Part shown: positions 17,058 to 30,800 of the stretch, one piece after another
Position numbering within the stretch: the first letter of the stretch is position 1
How the letters are laid out: each line of letters opens with the position of its first letter
DNA from: Desulfobulbaceae bacterium
GTDB lineage: Bacteria > Desulfobacterota > Desulfobulbia > Desulfobulbales > SURF-16
DNA: 64,000 nt
Direction of reading: 5' to 3'
Assembly: GCA_020444175.1 (NCBI GenBank)
Contig: JAHLLM010000021.1
Coordinates: forward strand, 1 to 64,000
Notes under the pieces: generated by a model
The model's database searches: none
The model's input: the letters and a program-made list of their open reading frames with translations, nothing else
What the model was told of the DNA's origin: nothing
Position numbers and translations under genes: made by a program

Positions 17058-18868
17058 TATTCAGCCTCTCCTTTGTGCAGCTCGACCTTGATGGCAAATT
17101 CATCAAGGAAGATGTTGAGATCAGAGGTGATCAGCTTGATTTTGGTATTCAGGTAGTTGTAGCCGAACAGGGCCGGAATGGCGACGACAAGCCCGAAAAC
17201 CGTGGTGGCCAGCGCTGAGGCGATACCAGGGGCAATGGCCATGATATTTGCTTCGCCCGCCTCGGCCATGGCGGCGAAGGTGTTCATGACTCCCCACACT
17301 GTGCCGAGCAGGCCGAGGAACGGGCCGCCGGAGATGGCGATGGTCAGCGTTGCCAGCCAGGAGTTCAGCCGTTTGACTTCATGCATGTATGACTTTTCAA
17401 TGGCAAAAATAAAATTCTTCATGCAGTCTGCATGGAATTTACTGCCGTCTTCCCGACCGCAGCCATGTTCGGCAGGACGGGTGAGTATGTCATATCCGGC
17501 CTGGTAAATTTTGTAGAGCGGCGATCCTCCGAAATTTTCATCGTCGCAGTCAATGATTGGAGCCTGACGCGACAAGTGGTCAAAAGTCCGGCGGAAAACC
17601 GTGTTGCCCCGCTGCATGCTGTAGAAGATATAACTTTTGCCAAGCATTACCACCCAGCTCAGAGCGGCAATCATAACCAGAAGACCGATGACAATCCAGC
17701 CGTCAAGGGTAATGTTCCTGGCAATGGTGGCCAGGTAGTTGACGGGCAGGGCATCACCTCCCTCGCCTTCCTGTACAGCACCGAAAAGGGCGATTGACGC
17801 GTCCGGACCCTGGCTTTTAGAGGACAGGGCCAGCCAGTCCGGGGAAAGTGCGGTGGTAGAGAAACGCACCTCATCAAGCTCTCCAATGAAAGCTCCTTTT
17901 TCCGTGGCGCCTCCTATAACAATATCGGCAGTCAGGTTCGGCAGTTCGTTTGGCAGAGTCGTAGTGGTGGTGGCCACAGTGGCGCCATTTATCAGGACAT
18001 GCAGCTCTCCACCTACTACGCCGCTTACCGCCACGTGGTTCCACTGATTGAGCGCCAGGTCGCCAACCGGGTAGGAGGAAAATATCCGGTTTTCGCCGCT
18101 GATGAATTCCACATTGATCGCCGTCCCCTCAATGCTGATCTGCATTGAGTCAGTCTTATCTTTCCGGGTCAGCAGTGGTGCGTTTGTCAGGGGGGCCGCG
18201 ATCCGTACCCAGGCGGAAAAGCTGAAGCCCTGGTTTGTTTCCAGTGATGGAGAGGAGGGGACGGTCAGCATATCCGCAGCGCCGTTCAGGCTTATGCCGT
18301 TGCCGATAATTGAAGGCAGCCCCTGGCCTCCGGCAAATGAGGCGGCATGATTATGAAAGCCGGTGCTGTCCTGGGGCATTCCTTCAATTTCGTTCATATG
18401 CAGAACAAGAGTCTGACCGCTGTCAAAGCTGCCTGCTCCGTTTGAGCTGTCGGCGGCTTCCGGATTGCCGAAGTAAATATAGAATTTTGCCGCGCTTCCG
18501 GCTGCGATGCGAGGCACCTTCACCCAGATTGAGGCTATTTCATCGAGGCTGTCATAGCTTTCAACCTGATGTTTCAGCAGTGTGGCGTCATCACCAGCAA
18601 CAAAACGCAGATCCTCTCCTTCCATGCCTGCCTGGGTAAAATCGAAATTGCCGCTGTGCAGGCGGATCAGCAGGGGGACATTGTCCAGCGATCCCGTAAC
18701 CCCGGCCGCCGCAGCATCGATATCAACGGCACGTCTGTACTTCCAGTTTTCGTTCCACCAGGCCCGGGCCGGGATCACCGTAACCAGCAACAAAAGCATG
18801 ACAACAGCCGCAATCAACCGGCTATGCATTCCTCTCGATTTGTCAACACCGTATTCCATGTTATTCAT
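17057..18868 (-). CDS. ExbB/TolQ-type proton channel fused to DUF2341 and LamG domains
   Basis: The 603-residue protein starts with a signal or anchor segment (LIAAVVMLLLLVTVIPARA). A DUF2341-type beta domain follows (about 40-150, WWNENWKYRRAVDI to FYIYFGNPEA), then a LamG/concanavalin-like domain (about 165-350, with GFSFSAWVRI and NQWNHVAVSG). The MotA/TolQ/ExbB channel comes last (membrane helices near 380-405, then FLGLLGTVWGVMNTFAAMAEAG and IASALATTVFGLVVAIPALFGYN). Normal ExbB has only the last part and is about 240 residues. The beta domains should lie in the periplasm and could sense or bind a glycan or protein ligand; that is inference. Its start overlaps the giant tpsA gene by 8 bp, so it is coupled to the secreted protein. 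Confidence 0.88.
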   Translation of the reverse strand: MNNMEYGVDKSRGMHSRLIAAVVMLLLLVTVIPARAWWNENWKYRRAVDIDAAAAGVTGSLDNVPLLIRLHSGNFDFTQAGMEGEDLRFVAGDDATLLKHQVESYDSLDEIASIWVKVPRIAAGSAAKFYIYFGNPEAADSSNGAGSFDSGQTLVLHMNEIEGMPQDSTGFHNHAASFAGGQGLPSIIGNGISLNGAADMLTVPSSPSLETNQGFSFSAWVRIAAPLTNAPLLTRKDKTDSMQISIEGTAINVEFISGENRIFSSYPVGDLALNQWNHVAVSGVVGGELHVLINGATVATTTTTLPNELPNLTADIVIGGATEKGAFIGELDEVRFSTTALSPDWLALSSKSQGPDASIALFGAVQEGEGGDALPVNYLATIARNITLDGWIVIGLLVMIAALSWVVMLGKSYIFYSMQRGNTVFRRTFDHLSRQAPIIDCDDENFGGSPLYKIYQAGYDILTRPAEHGCGREDGSKFHADCMKNFIFAIEKSYMHEVKRLNSWLATLTIAISGGPFLGLLGTVWGVMNTFAAMAEAGEANIMAIAPGIASALATTVFGLVVAIPALFGYNYLNTKIKLITSDLNIFLDEFAIKVELHKGEAE

Positions 18869-21800
18869 CTTCCTTATTATCTATTAAATCCAATATCTGT
18901 ACCTGTACCCATCGGGGTTTCAGATCCTCTGTCAATGTCGCCATCTGATCAAGCGCCTGCTGGCTGGCTTCCTTCACCCCGGCCACACTCTTTGTAACCT
19001 CACCTGCCGCAGCAGCGATGTTGCCGGCGCCGCTGATTGCCCCAAGGCTTATTGAGGTGTCCGCTGAAACGGGAACGCCGACCCCTGCCTGGGAAAAGGT
19101 GATATTCTGGGCATTGAGCACCTCTGTTGCGGCAAGGTAAATGGTGCCGCCCACAATTCCCGCCTCACCGGCATCAATGATGCCCGATGGAGCAAAGAGA
19201 TAAATGTCGCCCGGTTCAGGCATCTCACGCGGTCCGCCGCGGCCGTCCATATCAAAAGTCAGTGCCCTGATACCGGATCCCGAGGCGGACGGCTTTTTGA
19301 ATGTTTCATAGGTACCCTTTTCATTCTGGCGGGAAAGTCCTTCTCCACTGGCATTGACTGCTGTTTTCGAACCGCGGCCTGCATTAATGTTTGCCTCTGT
19401 CCACATGGTCATGTCGCCTCCCATCCAGGTCATGATCCTCGACTCATTGACATTGACGTCGCCCACCGAGTAGATATTGATGTCACCGCCGAATTCGGTT
19501 TTGATGCCGCCGCTTATGTCAATAGCGTTTGCATCATCATTTTCCGGAGGAAAGAAGCTGTATCCCACATCCATGGTTCCTGTTGCCAGTATGTTGACGC
19601 TGCCGCCATAGAGCGTGGCTATTTGGGACTGGGTCATGATGACATTGCCCTGGGCATCGTCAAGTTCGGGATTTTCCGTGCCGAACATGGGGGCAATGGC
19701 CTCCTGGCGTGCTAGGAGTTCGACTGCCTTTGCCGCAGAGCCGGGAGAATCAGATTCCTTGATGCTGTCCATTATTTTGGCGTGCAAGGCAAACAGGTTC
19801 ATGAGATCTTCGACAACTGTTTCAGATCCTGCTGGCTGAGATGCATTGTTTTGATAAGCGGTCAGGCTGAATTGCTGTCCTCCTGCCTGATCATCCATGG
19901 TGATTTCTTCACCCTCCTGCAGATCGTCATTCATTGTTTGCAGAAGCTTTTCAACAAAGAGGCGCAGGTCTTCCTCGTTTCCTTGCAGGAGGGTACTCAG
20001 TGTGTCCGGTTGTATGTCAGCTCCAAAGGAGGCAAGGAGATTTTCAATAGAGCTCAGGTCGGAGTCTTCGATTGAACCGCGCAGTTGGGAAACGACATCC
20101 GTGGTTACCTGGTCTGTTACGGAATGTCCGGCATCCTCCAGAGTCTCAGTGGCTGAGATCAGGGAATAGTATTTCCCATAATCTCTGATGAGATTGAAAA
20201 AGTATTCTACCTCGTCAGGGCTTATATTACAGTTCAGGCCAGCCAGGACGTATATATCCGCACCTTCAAAGCCAAGACTCGGATGAACGCTTTCCGCCCA
20301 GATTTTATCGCCGTAATCAACAGCATTTGCCATGGTGCGGATGCCCAGTGTCGTGCCGAGATCGATATTGTTTCCTGCCTGTACAAGAAGTGATCCCGGT
20401 CCGGCTAATTTAAATCCAGAATATTTTGCATCAGAAGATTTATAATCACGCTCATAAGAACCAAGAACAATATCATGCCTGGCTTTGATGATCGTAACAT
20501 CCAATGGATCAATATTTTGACCCTGGAATTCGAGATCCTTGATGTCCCGGCCTGCCAAAATTTCTGCTTTCTTTGGCAGGATGAAGCGCATGTTAGTAAT
20601 ATCCTGTCCTGCCACGATGCTCACCGGTTTCTGATCGCCTGTGTGAAGGGGCATAACCGGCATGACGTTTACTGAGCCCGGCCTCCAGCCATAGTAAGAA
20701 TAGGGTTCATCCTGGCGCATTTTAATCTGGGCCGGATTTTGGTCCGTGGTCACCCCAAGGATGTCATTGCCCGCCACGAACTCAATCTGACCTGTTCCGG
20801 AAGGGGCAATTTCAAGTCTCCTGGACTGGGTGTCAAAAACAATATTATTTTCCGCTTTAAAGGAAAGATTGGCAGGCAGAGTTTCAAAAGCCTTGGACGA
20901 TTTTGTGGTGGCAAGATGGGATGTGCCGGTATAGCGGATATCACCGTTTCTGGACCAGAGGCTTGCACTGGTATCCTGGCTAAAGCCAACCATGACCGGA
21001 TCATTTGATGCGCTTCTTGCCTCTGCGGAGCGAAACCAGGAAGGACTGACAAGTGCACCGAGGTCTATGCTGCCTTCAGCCGTGAGCTCCAAGTTTGAGG
21101 TATTCAGTTCAATCTGCTGGTTTTCTGCTAAAAGGCTATTTTCCCGGTAACCGGTGCCGAAGTTGCCCATGGCGTAGAGTGACGCTGTTCCGGAGGCATT
21201 GAGAAAACGGCCATTCATATCGGCTCTGGACAGGAGGGTCAAATCACCCGATCCGAATGTGCCGATCTGGGTATAGACGTCTCCGCCAGCCTTGACCGAG
21301 ACATCACCGCCGGCCATGGTGGCAATTCCAAGCGTTGGGGTGGCTGTGGAGTTTGGGTTGTTGATATAGGCTGCTCCCCATTTCTTTTCATCCTTCCACC
21401 ATTTGTCCCAGCCGTCCAGGCCACTGAGTCCGCCCCAGATATCTCCACCTATATTGAGGGCAATGGAGCCACCACCGCTATAGTCATAATAGTGCTTCAT
21501 ATCGGCATCTATTGTGTCAATAAAACCTTCGCCGTCAAACACAATCTGTGTGCCGTATCTTTTGGAGAGGCCGGTTGTTCTGATGGAGCCTGTCAAGGCG
21601 TCTCCTTGATCCTCACTGATTGCCAGGTTGTTTGCAACATCGATGGCAATATCTCCACTTGCTGTCTGAACAGTACCGAGAACGGTCATGTTGCGGCCAA
21701 CGGTCCCCTTAATATCGCCGCGGTATGTTGTCAGGTTGGCTGCAAGCCTTGCTTCATACCAGGGAGTAGGCATCATTTCTTTATTCGATGCCGGATTAGG

Positions 21801-24800
21801 ACCGATGACGGTTTCACCGGCTGAAGCAAAATGAATGTCGCCGGTTTCCGTATAGATCATGCCTGAATCTGACCAGACGTCTGTTGTCTCGCCATTGGTT
21901 ACGGTCCTGGTTCGTTTGCCGATGACCAGGTTCCCTTTGCCATTCTCCAGGTTGTTTAATGCCATGATATCTGGAGAATTCGTATTTGCTCCGGCAATAA
22001 GGTTGATGTCGGCTGAATTGGCTGAAATATCATCGCCGTAATTGCCATAGGAGTTTTTCAGCAACATGTATATATATGGGTAATCTTCTTTGAGAAATTC
22101 GGCGGAGTTTGAGGTGGGCATATCGATGATACTGCCTTCGATTTTCAGGTCGCCAGCTGCTCTCAGGGTGAGAACCATGGTTTCTCCCTGTTCTCCAAAG
22201 CGCCAGTTTTTTGGTTCAGGTGGTTGGCAGAAGGGATTGAAAATAGAACAGGTGTTTTCAACTTCCTCGGCCAGAATGTTCCAGGTGCCGTCCAGAGTGA
22301 GATCCTTATCACTTTGGATTTCTATACCTGGCCTGATGTGTAAACTGTTGTCTGAATCATCGGTAAGTCCTGCCGAAAGTCTCTCTTTCATGAAAGTTTC
22401 TGAGGTGATTTCCTCTGAAATTTCCTCTTCATCAACGATAGAGATTCTGGTCCGCACACTATCAAAAAAATCTTTTGCATCCTGATAAAAATCAACATCA
22501 AGCGGAGTGAAAATTTCATCTCCATTGTCGTCCTCTTCTATAATAAACGGCTTGCCGTCTTCAATTCTGTCGGCATAATAGACCTGCACCGCCTCAACTG
22601 TTATGTTATCAGTCCCATTAATTTCACCGTCTATATTGACTTTCACATCATGTATCACTTCACCATCAATCTCCTCAGTACTTCGCAAGGCTCTGAAGGA
22701 GAGGGTCGCATCCGGGCCGTATAACTGAATAGCTGCTTTTTCGGCAATAACAGGCTGTTCCAGGTCTTCGTCAACCTGAATAGCTTTTCCCAGATTTATC
22801 CAGCCTGTGCCTGAATGAAGCTTGACGGTATTCGCCCCTGTCAGCAGACTTCCCTGCCACAAATTGAGGTCGGATTTGCTGTTTAAGTCAATGGATCCAG
22901 GCTCGTCTCCGGCGGCGTCCAAGGTGCCGTGGATATTGATATCTCCGTTGTCGGCGGTCATTTTCAGATGATTCGCCTGAACGATATGGTCTTCACTGAC
23001 ACTTATGTCGCTCAGGCGGCTGCGGATATCAAGCTCATAGGTAAAGTCATGGAGCAGCGTATTCAACGTATCGAAATCCATGGAGTTCCCATTGCCGGAA
23101 AGATCTTCAACATCAAGGAAAAATGAACCGGCATTGCCTCCCAGGGCTTTGGCAAGGAGGTGTGAGGTTGGCAGGTCTTCATCCTGCTCTGCTTCTGCAG
23201 GAGCGGTGCTTATTGAAAAAGAACTTGCCTGAGGCGCGCTGATAGTGATCTGGCCGGCATCTCCCTGTCTGCCGGCTGAGACGTCAAGGGTGCCGCCGTG
23301 CATGGTAAAGGAGTTTGCCGCCTTGATCCTAATTGATCCTGCCCTAGTCTGGTCCGAACCCGTGGATCTGATTCGACCGGAGATGTCAATATCGTCACTG
23401 TCAAGAATAATCTGGGATGAAACCGTATCAATCAGCCCGGCAACTGACAGGGTCGGAGCCGCCATTGTCAAGCGGCCGCCACGCTCAGTCTGTGTATCTG
23501 GATTTCCATCGGCAACAGGATTTATTGTCAGTGTGTCTGCAGCTTTCAGAACAAAGTCAGCGCTCTTGTAAATGTCTTCTTCAAGGTCATAGTACGGGTT
23601 AAGGATGACCCTAGCAGAAGTTATGCCAAGATTTCCGGAAACATCCAGTGATGAAGAGCCATAGACATCTTCATGGCGCTCGTTTTCATAGAGCCTGGCC
23701 TGACCGTTGAGGGAAAGGTCGCCCGCAGTGGACAACACGGTATCGGTAAAGCCGTCCACTTTTATTGAGCCCGGACCCAGGGCCAGGGAGTCCTCACCAT
23801 GAAAAGTTATTGAGCTGCTGTTCTCAAGATCGCTTACCTCCGGCAGCCATTTTCCTGAAGTTGATTCATATTTGTTGTTCTGCAGAGTAAGGTGCGCTGC
23901 CGCAACCGATGTCTCTTCAGCAAGGGCATATCCCCCGATTCTCTGCGCATCCAGAGTTAAATTGTGATCAGCCGTTAAGCCATAAGCCGCGGTAAAGAGA
24001 ACGTCTGTGTCACTGTCCAGATAGATGTTTTCAATGGCGGCAAGGGCTGACCACTGATCGTTGTTGATGAACAGCCCGTCTCCCTCTCCCTTTTCATCGG
24101 CGAAGGTGATATGCCTGGTTTTGAGGTGCAGCAGGGTGTCACTCCAGATGTTGTCTCCGCCCAGGTCAATATTATGGGAATCAAGGCTGACACTGTTTGA
24201 TCGTACCAGACTGGTTTCGGCAAGAACGATATTGCCGGCTGTGAATTCATGTGTGGCGCCTTCCGGAAAGCCTCCTTCCGTATCTGCAACAAGGGCGATC
24301 TGTGAAGTGGTTGCCGTTTCATCGTCAAACGCCTCTAGAAGAGCATTCTCTTCCATGGTGATCATCCCTGGGGCTTCAACATTTATTTCGACGAATTCCG
24401 GGATTTGCAGATTCTCTTCATCAAGACCATAGCCAAGGGCTTCAAGCTCTTCCGGCGATAGCTCGGAAGATTTTACAAGTTGCTTTTCATAGCCGCTGCT
24501 CGCACTGACAAGAATGTTTCTGCCTTTGACAGTGCTGTTTTCCTTAAAGGTCACCGTGCGCGTCGTTTTCCTGTCGCCGATTGCCAGATTTTCAAAACCG
24601 TTGCCGGAAAAAGTGCTGTCTTTGATAATGAGTTTGTCCTGCAGCTCGGCGGGCAGTGTGTCGTCAATGGCAAATTCCGGGTCAAGCTCTATGGATTCGG
24701 CGCCGACCTCGACAAATCGTGCGGCAATTTTGAATGTTCCGCCGTTGAAATCCTCTAGGGGTTTGGCCTTGATGTCTGCCTCTATTATGGACGTGACCAT

Positions 24801-27800
24801 GGACTCCTTGCCGGTCAGGGTAAAAGAGCCGCCCTCGCCACCGGTAAGCTCCCTGACAACAAAGAACCCTTCATCAAGGACATCTTTTGCATCACGGACG
24901 GCAAAACTCCTGGGTGTAGGTGAGCTTGCGGTGCCACCGCTTAGACCAACGTAGCCGCTGATGAGGGGATATCCTTCCTTTGATGTCTGACGGTTCTGCA
25001 GATAGGTGTCACCTTGATCAATCAGAACGAGGGCACCTGGCAGAAAGGCATATTGGGCGTTCTCTGGATGACCCGGGCCAAGTTCAAGAAGAGTATAGGT
25101 TCCGGAGGCAATCTTTCCCTCATTTTTAATGGTCAGAGTTTGTCCCGGCCGGTTATAGTTGGGAACCAGCAGATACTGACCTTTTTGTAAAAGAGGATTC
25201 TTTGTTCCATCAATACCTGCCAGAAACCGATGGACAAAAATTCCCCCACCGCCGGCAAGATCGACATTGGCTCCTTCCCTGACCAGCACCTCATCACCTT
25301 CCAGGGTAATTGATTTTAAAGGTGCATTGGTTACGTTTTCCTTTGAATCTGCAGAAAGAGGATTCTCCGAGTCCTTTGGAATTGCCGTCCAAAAAGCCCC
25401 TTTTTCGTCAATTTCTCCGTAGCTGATCATATAGGCTTGGCCTTTTGCAGAAAGAACGCTGTCCGCACTGATCATGATTCTGCTGCTTTCTTCGGCAATC
25501 ATGGAGTCTTTTATGACATTTTCCAGTTCTTGGCGCAGACTGAAGGTCTGCCAGAATGAATTATCCTGGGCATTGTCCCTGTTTATGCCGGTCAGGGAAA
25601 GAGACCCGAGGGGTGCAGTCAGATATCCCCTGTGGTCGATACGGTTGGCAAAGATCGAAAGGCTGCCTCCGGCGGAATACAAAATATTCTCAGAGGGAAC
25701 TGTGCCTGGAAGCAGGGTAAGGGTATTGCCTGTGTAGAGGGTGAAATCTGTAAACGAGTCAGGATAGATTCTGGCGGCGTTGAGTTCAAGATCACCCGGT
25801 GCCGCCAGCCAGCCGCTGTAAAAAGTATCACTGGGATCAAAGGGGTTGATGTAATAGCGGTCAGTGAGAATAATGTCATGGCCTGAGCGGAGACTCACCT
25901 TTTTAGACATGTCGAAGTTTACGGAACCGCTGACGTCAATGTAGTCTGCTGAAAAATCAAAGAGGCCGGGATGTTGGATACGCTGCACGGTATCCTGTTC
26001 TGAGCTGTCGTCAGGATTTTCCAGGGTGATAATTTTTTGCAGGGCAATCGTTTCCGTGCTGGGGAAAAAGCTATTGTCAAGCTGCAGATAATGGGCGGCC
26101 AGGGAAACCTGGCTGGCATTATCGTTGACAAACATGGGAGTATCCAATACCACTTCGCCGTCGTGGACAATAATGACATTTCTGGGAAAAATGAGACTGT
26201 GGGCACTGCTGATTTTCCAGGAATGGAAATCGTTTTTCCTGTAATAATCGAGTATGTCGGTGGTTATCTCAAATCCGGCATCACGGTTATTGCTGACTAT
26301 GGAAAGACTGCCGTCTTCGAGATGCGGCAGAAAGGTGTGAGCCGCAATTGTCCCTTCAAGCACTGATTCCCCGCCAAAAGCAAGGGATATAGAGCCCGAG
26401 GCCCCGGCTTCGGTAATCTCATGCCACTGGTTTTCGTTGGTCGCCTTGTTAAAAGTCTGGAACTCGTTGTTGTCATTATAATATCTGGTGACAACAGGCT
26501 GGCTTCCGGAAACATCAAGCACAGCTCCTTCCTGGATTGCGAAAAGCCCTGTGGTCTTGTTGGTAAGTGAAATCGTGCCGCCGTCCAGCACCGAGAAAGT
26601 GTTGGGTTGCCACTCTATCTCTTTGTCAAGGCTTGGAACGTTATATCCCCTTGCAAGCAGACGGGCTGTTGCGCCAATAATCAAGTCTGACTGTTGGGGG
26701 GCTTTGGCGGTCACCGTTATAGTCCCTGCCGGTGCTTCAATGGTGCCGTCAATTGTCACCCAGGGTGCTTCAATGACTATCTCTCCTGAGGGAGGCAGGG
26801 TAAAAGAACTGCCTGCCGGGAGGATAAATTCTGCAATGTCCCTGGCATCCCCATATTCCTCATCAAAGTCAAAAGCCGCGCTGTAAAGTTTTGTGCCTGC
26901 TTTAAAGGCAAGGGACGATGGCCCGACAAGAGACGGCTCTTCTTCGTAAAACTCTCCTTGGTGAAGCGGGCTCTGAATGGAGGATGTCAGGCTGGGGGGG
27001 CTGGTCTTGGTGTAAGAGACCCCGAGGTTAACACCATCTGATATGTTGAGATCATAGACACTGTTAAAGGCTAGATTGGTGAAGCCGCTATCTTTCAGAC
27101 TGTCCGCATTGAAAATAAGACCTTTGCCAAACTGGCTTTCCGGAAAATAGAAGCTTGATTTTGCTGTATTTTCCCGAAATTGGAAAAGAAATTCATTGCC
27201 ACGGGGGAACGGTTTAAGAAAAAATTCAGTTGACTGCTCATCCGGCCACAAAAGCTGCCCGTTATATATTGAGCCGATATCATCGGTAAAGGACAGCAGG
27301 TTTTCAACATCTTCCCCTGAAGGCCAGAATGTCGTCAGCGTATCTTTAAGTCCAGGCAGGGCGTTCTTGTTCGAGGCCTGGTAGCCGGCAAGTGCGAAGT
27401 AAGGTTCGTTCGTATCCTCTTCACGTCTCCTTTCATACAAGTACAGCAAACCCCGTGATAAGAAATCCTGTAAAGAACGATCCTGGCTCAAGTCGTAGGT
27501 TTCAAGGAAGGTGTTGAAAGAGTTAAGTGAGCTTTCGGTAACTCCGTTCTGGAAGATGGACGCAAGCTCCGCAACATCACTGTCAAGCTTGGCAACATAG
27601 ACTGCATCAATTGGCAGCGACCACTCCTCTGAAGCATCCAGAATAGCAGGATCTATTTCCCGATCTATCAGAAAAGAGCCAAGTTCATCCACTACTTGTA
27701 TCTCTTTGTTTAATTCCACTACCTTATAAAAGGAGGCTATCGCTCCTTTCAAATCATTTTTGGCTGTCTTTCCGTTCTTTCTATCCCGAGCATCGTAAGA

Positions 27801-30800
27801 TAAGAGAAGAGAATAAAGCGTGTCGTATTTACCAAACAGTTCGTTTCTCTCCTGAAGCTCGGCCTGGTTTTTATTTTCAAATAGCGGATGCGCATATTCC
27901 AGGGCTTCATTGATGCCGGAATAGATTTCTGTCAGGCCATTTCTTGAGTCGAGCCTTGCAAGCAAAGAATAAATCGAGTCGTGTATGTCAAGGGCTCTGA
28001 CCTTTTCCTGTACCTGATCTTTGTCTACTGCCAGGGAAGGATATACCTGTTCGAGGTCATCGTAAAAAGTGGTAAGGGATTCCTGCAGAGCTTCTTTGGC
28101 TGACTCTACGTTTTCTCTGTCTGCAAGATCGAAAGAAGAAAGACGAGAGGAGAGCTCCTCGTATTCCGCCAGTACCCTCAGTTTTTCCGGATCCACTTCT
28201 TCTTCCTCGGGAGGTAAGGGGGCAATAGGGTCAATTTCTTCCTCTTCCAACAGGATGAAGGGGTGAATCTGTTTCAGTTCCTGCTGCAGCCAGGCAAGGT
28301 AACTGCTATTGGTCTTCACAAGTTCGTGTTGCAATACAACAATATAAAAGTTGTGGATCTGATCGAGTTCTTCCTGCAGGCCGTCAATAAAAAGAGGATC
28401 CAGGGGAAGATTGGCTGAAATTTCCCTGTCGACTAAGCTTTCAAGTTTTTGGCTGATGAGACCTCCCAGGGACAGGGAGGCGGATTCTCCGCCGACGATA
28501 TCGATATTATTGGCGAATAGAGACAGGGTGCCTCCCTTGGCTCCAGGCAGACTGTGGCCTTTCAAGGTGCCGGCCAAGAACACATTGCTGCCGGAGATAA
28601 GGATATCACCTGCGTCTCCAGGTTCAATTTCCTTTTTCGTCGTGATTTCGTATCCACCACTGACATCAAGCAAGGCATTATCCGCGACAACGACACCAAA
28701 CCCTTGATAGATGACTTTGTCCTCATCATCTCGATTCGATGTTTTGTCCATCAAGCTGATTGAACCGCCATCCCGCAACACCTTTGGGTTCGGCAGTTCC
28801 CCTTCTGATACGGCCTCCCATGTGTTCACCTTCTCGCCGGCCACACTGATGCGGCTGTTTTCCGCAAGAAAGATATACTCGTCTATATCAAGAAAGTTCT
28901 CGGTATTGGCTTTTTTAGCTGTTTCGTTATTGGCTACAGTAAAGGAGACAGTTCCTGAGGGAACATCAATATCACCGAAATGATCAATCCGGCGTGAGGT
29001 AAAGTTGACGTCGCCTCCCGGAGGCAATTCAATCTTTGCCTCCTTATCGACCGTAATCCGATAATTTGTCGAAACGGTTAAACTGTCAAGGGATGCGTTG
29101 TTAACTATGCTGTCAGGCAGGTAACTGGGTTGAAAAGGCAGAATTGAAGAATCGTCGGCAGTTTGCGTTTGACTTACAGTTTCCTGATTTTCACTGGCTT
29201 GTATCTCGTCGTCATGGCTGATGACAATTTCGTCGACAAAATTTGCTTCATCCCGAAAAGTCTGACCCAAGCCATCTTCTCCGCCAATGATAAGGGAACC
29301 GGCTATGGGGCGGCGCTGCTTTTCGGTTATTTGTTTGTCGTCTACTTCGTATATGCCGTCGGTAAAAAGAGAGTCATCGTAGATTTGGTAGGGGCCTATC
29401 TCTACTCCACCGAAAAGGGAGCCGTTAAAGAGGAGGCGACGGCTGATGAGTTTCAGTACTCCTGCATCATGGCCTTCAACATGGGAGGCCAGGGCATCGT
29501 AGAGGGGAAGGGTGCCGCCATAGTAGAGGCCGCTAAAGGAATCAACGATGCCATAGCGGTCATGCTTTTTCTCAAAAAAATCGGCAAATCCATCATAGAT
29601 CGTATAGATCGGAGCTTCACTGATATCATATACCTGCTGCCCATACACTACTTTGGTTGCCGTATTGGAACTGCCCGCATTGATGTGGCCTCCTCCTGTG
29701 ATATCAAGGAGGGCGCCATCCTCAATGACAATGTCGCCCTCCACGGCTCGCAGGCTGATATTTCCCCCTTGGGAGGCCTTTTCCCGGCTGGTCAGTTCAA
29801 CATTCTTGTATGCCTCGTCAAAATCACCAATGGTGCTGCCCAGCAGCTCATTTACGGTAATTTCGGAACGATAAATGAGACCGTCTTTCTGGAGATGATC
29901 ATCCTTGAGTTGAGCGCTGTTCATCTCCTGGGTGAACCAGAGGGAATCCGATGAACGGTTGCTCCAGAGGCCGGCAACATCAATCAGGGACTGAGGCCCG
30001 AGGATGATTTCTTCTCTTACCTCCATACTGACCCGCCCTGATGAGGCGGAAAGAACTCCTTTGTGCTCAATACTGCCCGTAAAGTTGCTTGTATCCCCGG
30101 AACCAAGGCCCTGGAGAAATATTTGCCCCGGCCGGTGACCGAAGGTAACGTTCGTTCGTTCATCGGAGGTAGTCACCGGAGTAACAGTGGTACTGTCAAT
30201 CCCGGTCGTTACCTTTTCTGAGGCGCGCAGTTCGATGCGCCCCCGATGATAGACCGAGGTGACAGAACGGATGAGGCCGTCCTGGTTGACAACTGAGCCA
30301 TAAAGCCCGGCCCGTCCATTGTCCGCCACAAGGCTGCCATCCTGGCGGTTAACGGCGTAGCCTGCATTTTCAGGGGTAACAAGTACCCGCCGCTCATTGA
30401 TATACTCAGCGTCTTTTTCAGGGGCGAGTTCTACATTTTGTCCCGCAGCTAGGCCAATCTGTCCATAAGGTGCGACAATGGTTCCGCTATTTTCCACATG
30501 GGGTGCGATTAAAAAGACGGAGCCGTCCCTGATAACAGTCTGGCTTCCTGCTTCTCCCTGAATGAGTTCGACACTGATAAAACCGTCGTTGCTGATAATG
30601 CTGCTGTCCGGGTCCCAATTCTCATGATCGCTGTAATTTCTCTGGGTAAATTTGAGAGAGTCTTCCTGGGTGTTATTGAGAAAATCTTCGGTGTCGATAT
30701 CAAGGGCCGATCCCACCAGGCTGTGGACATTGATAAATGAATCCTTGCCGAAAAAAATACCGTTCTGATTGATGAGATAAACAGAACCGTCTCCTGTAAT

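Noticed and set aside
29163-29954. 263-codon plus-strand frame opposite the giant TpsA gene
   Set aside because: It is an antisense frame inside a gene with clear TPS features; it has no ribosome site or recognisable domain.
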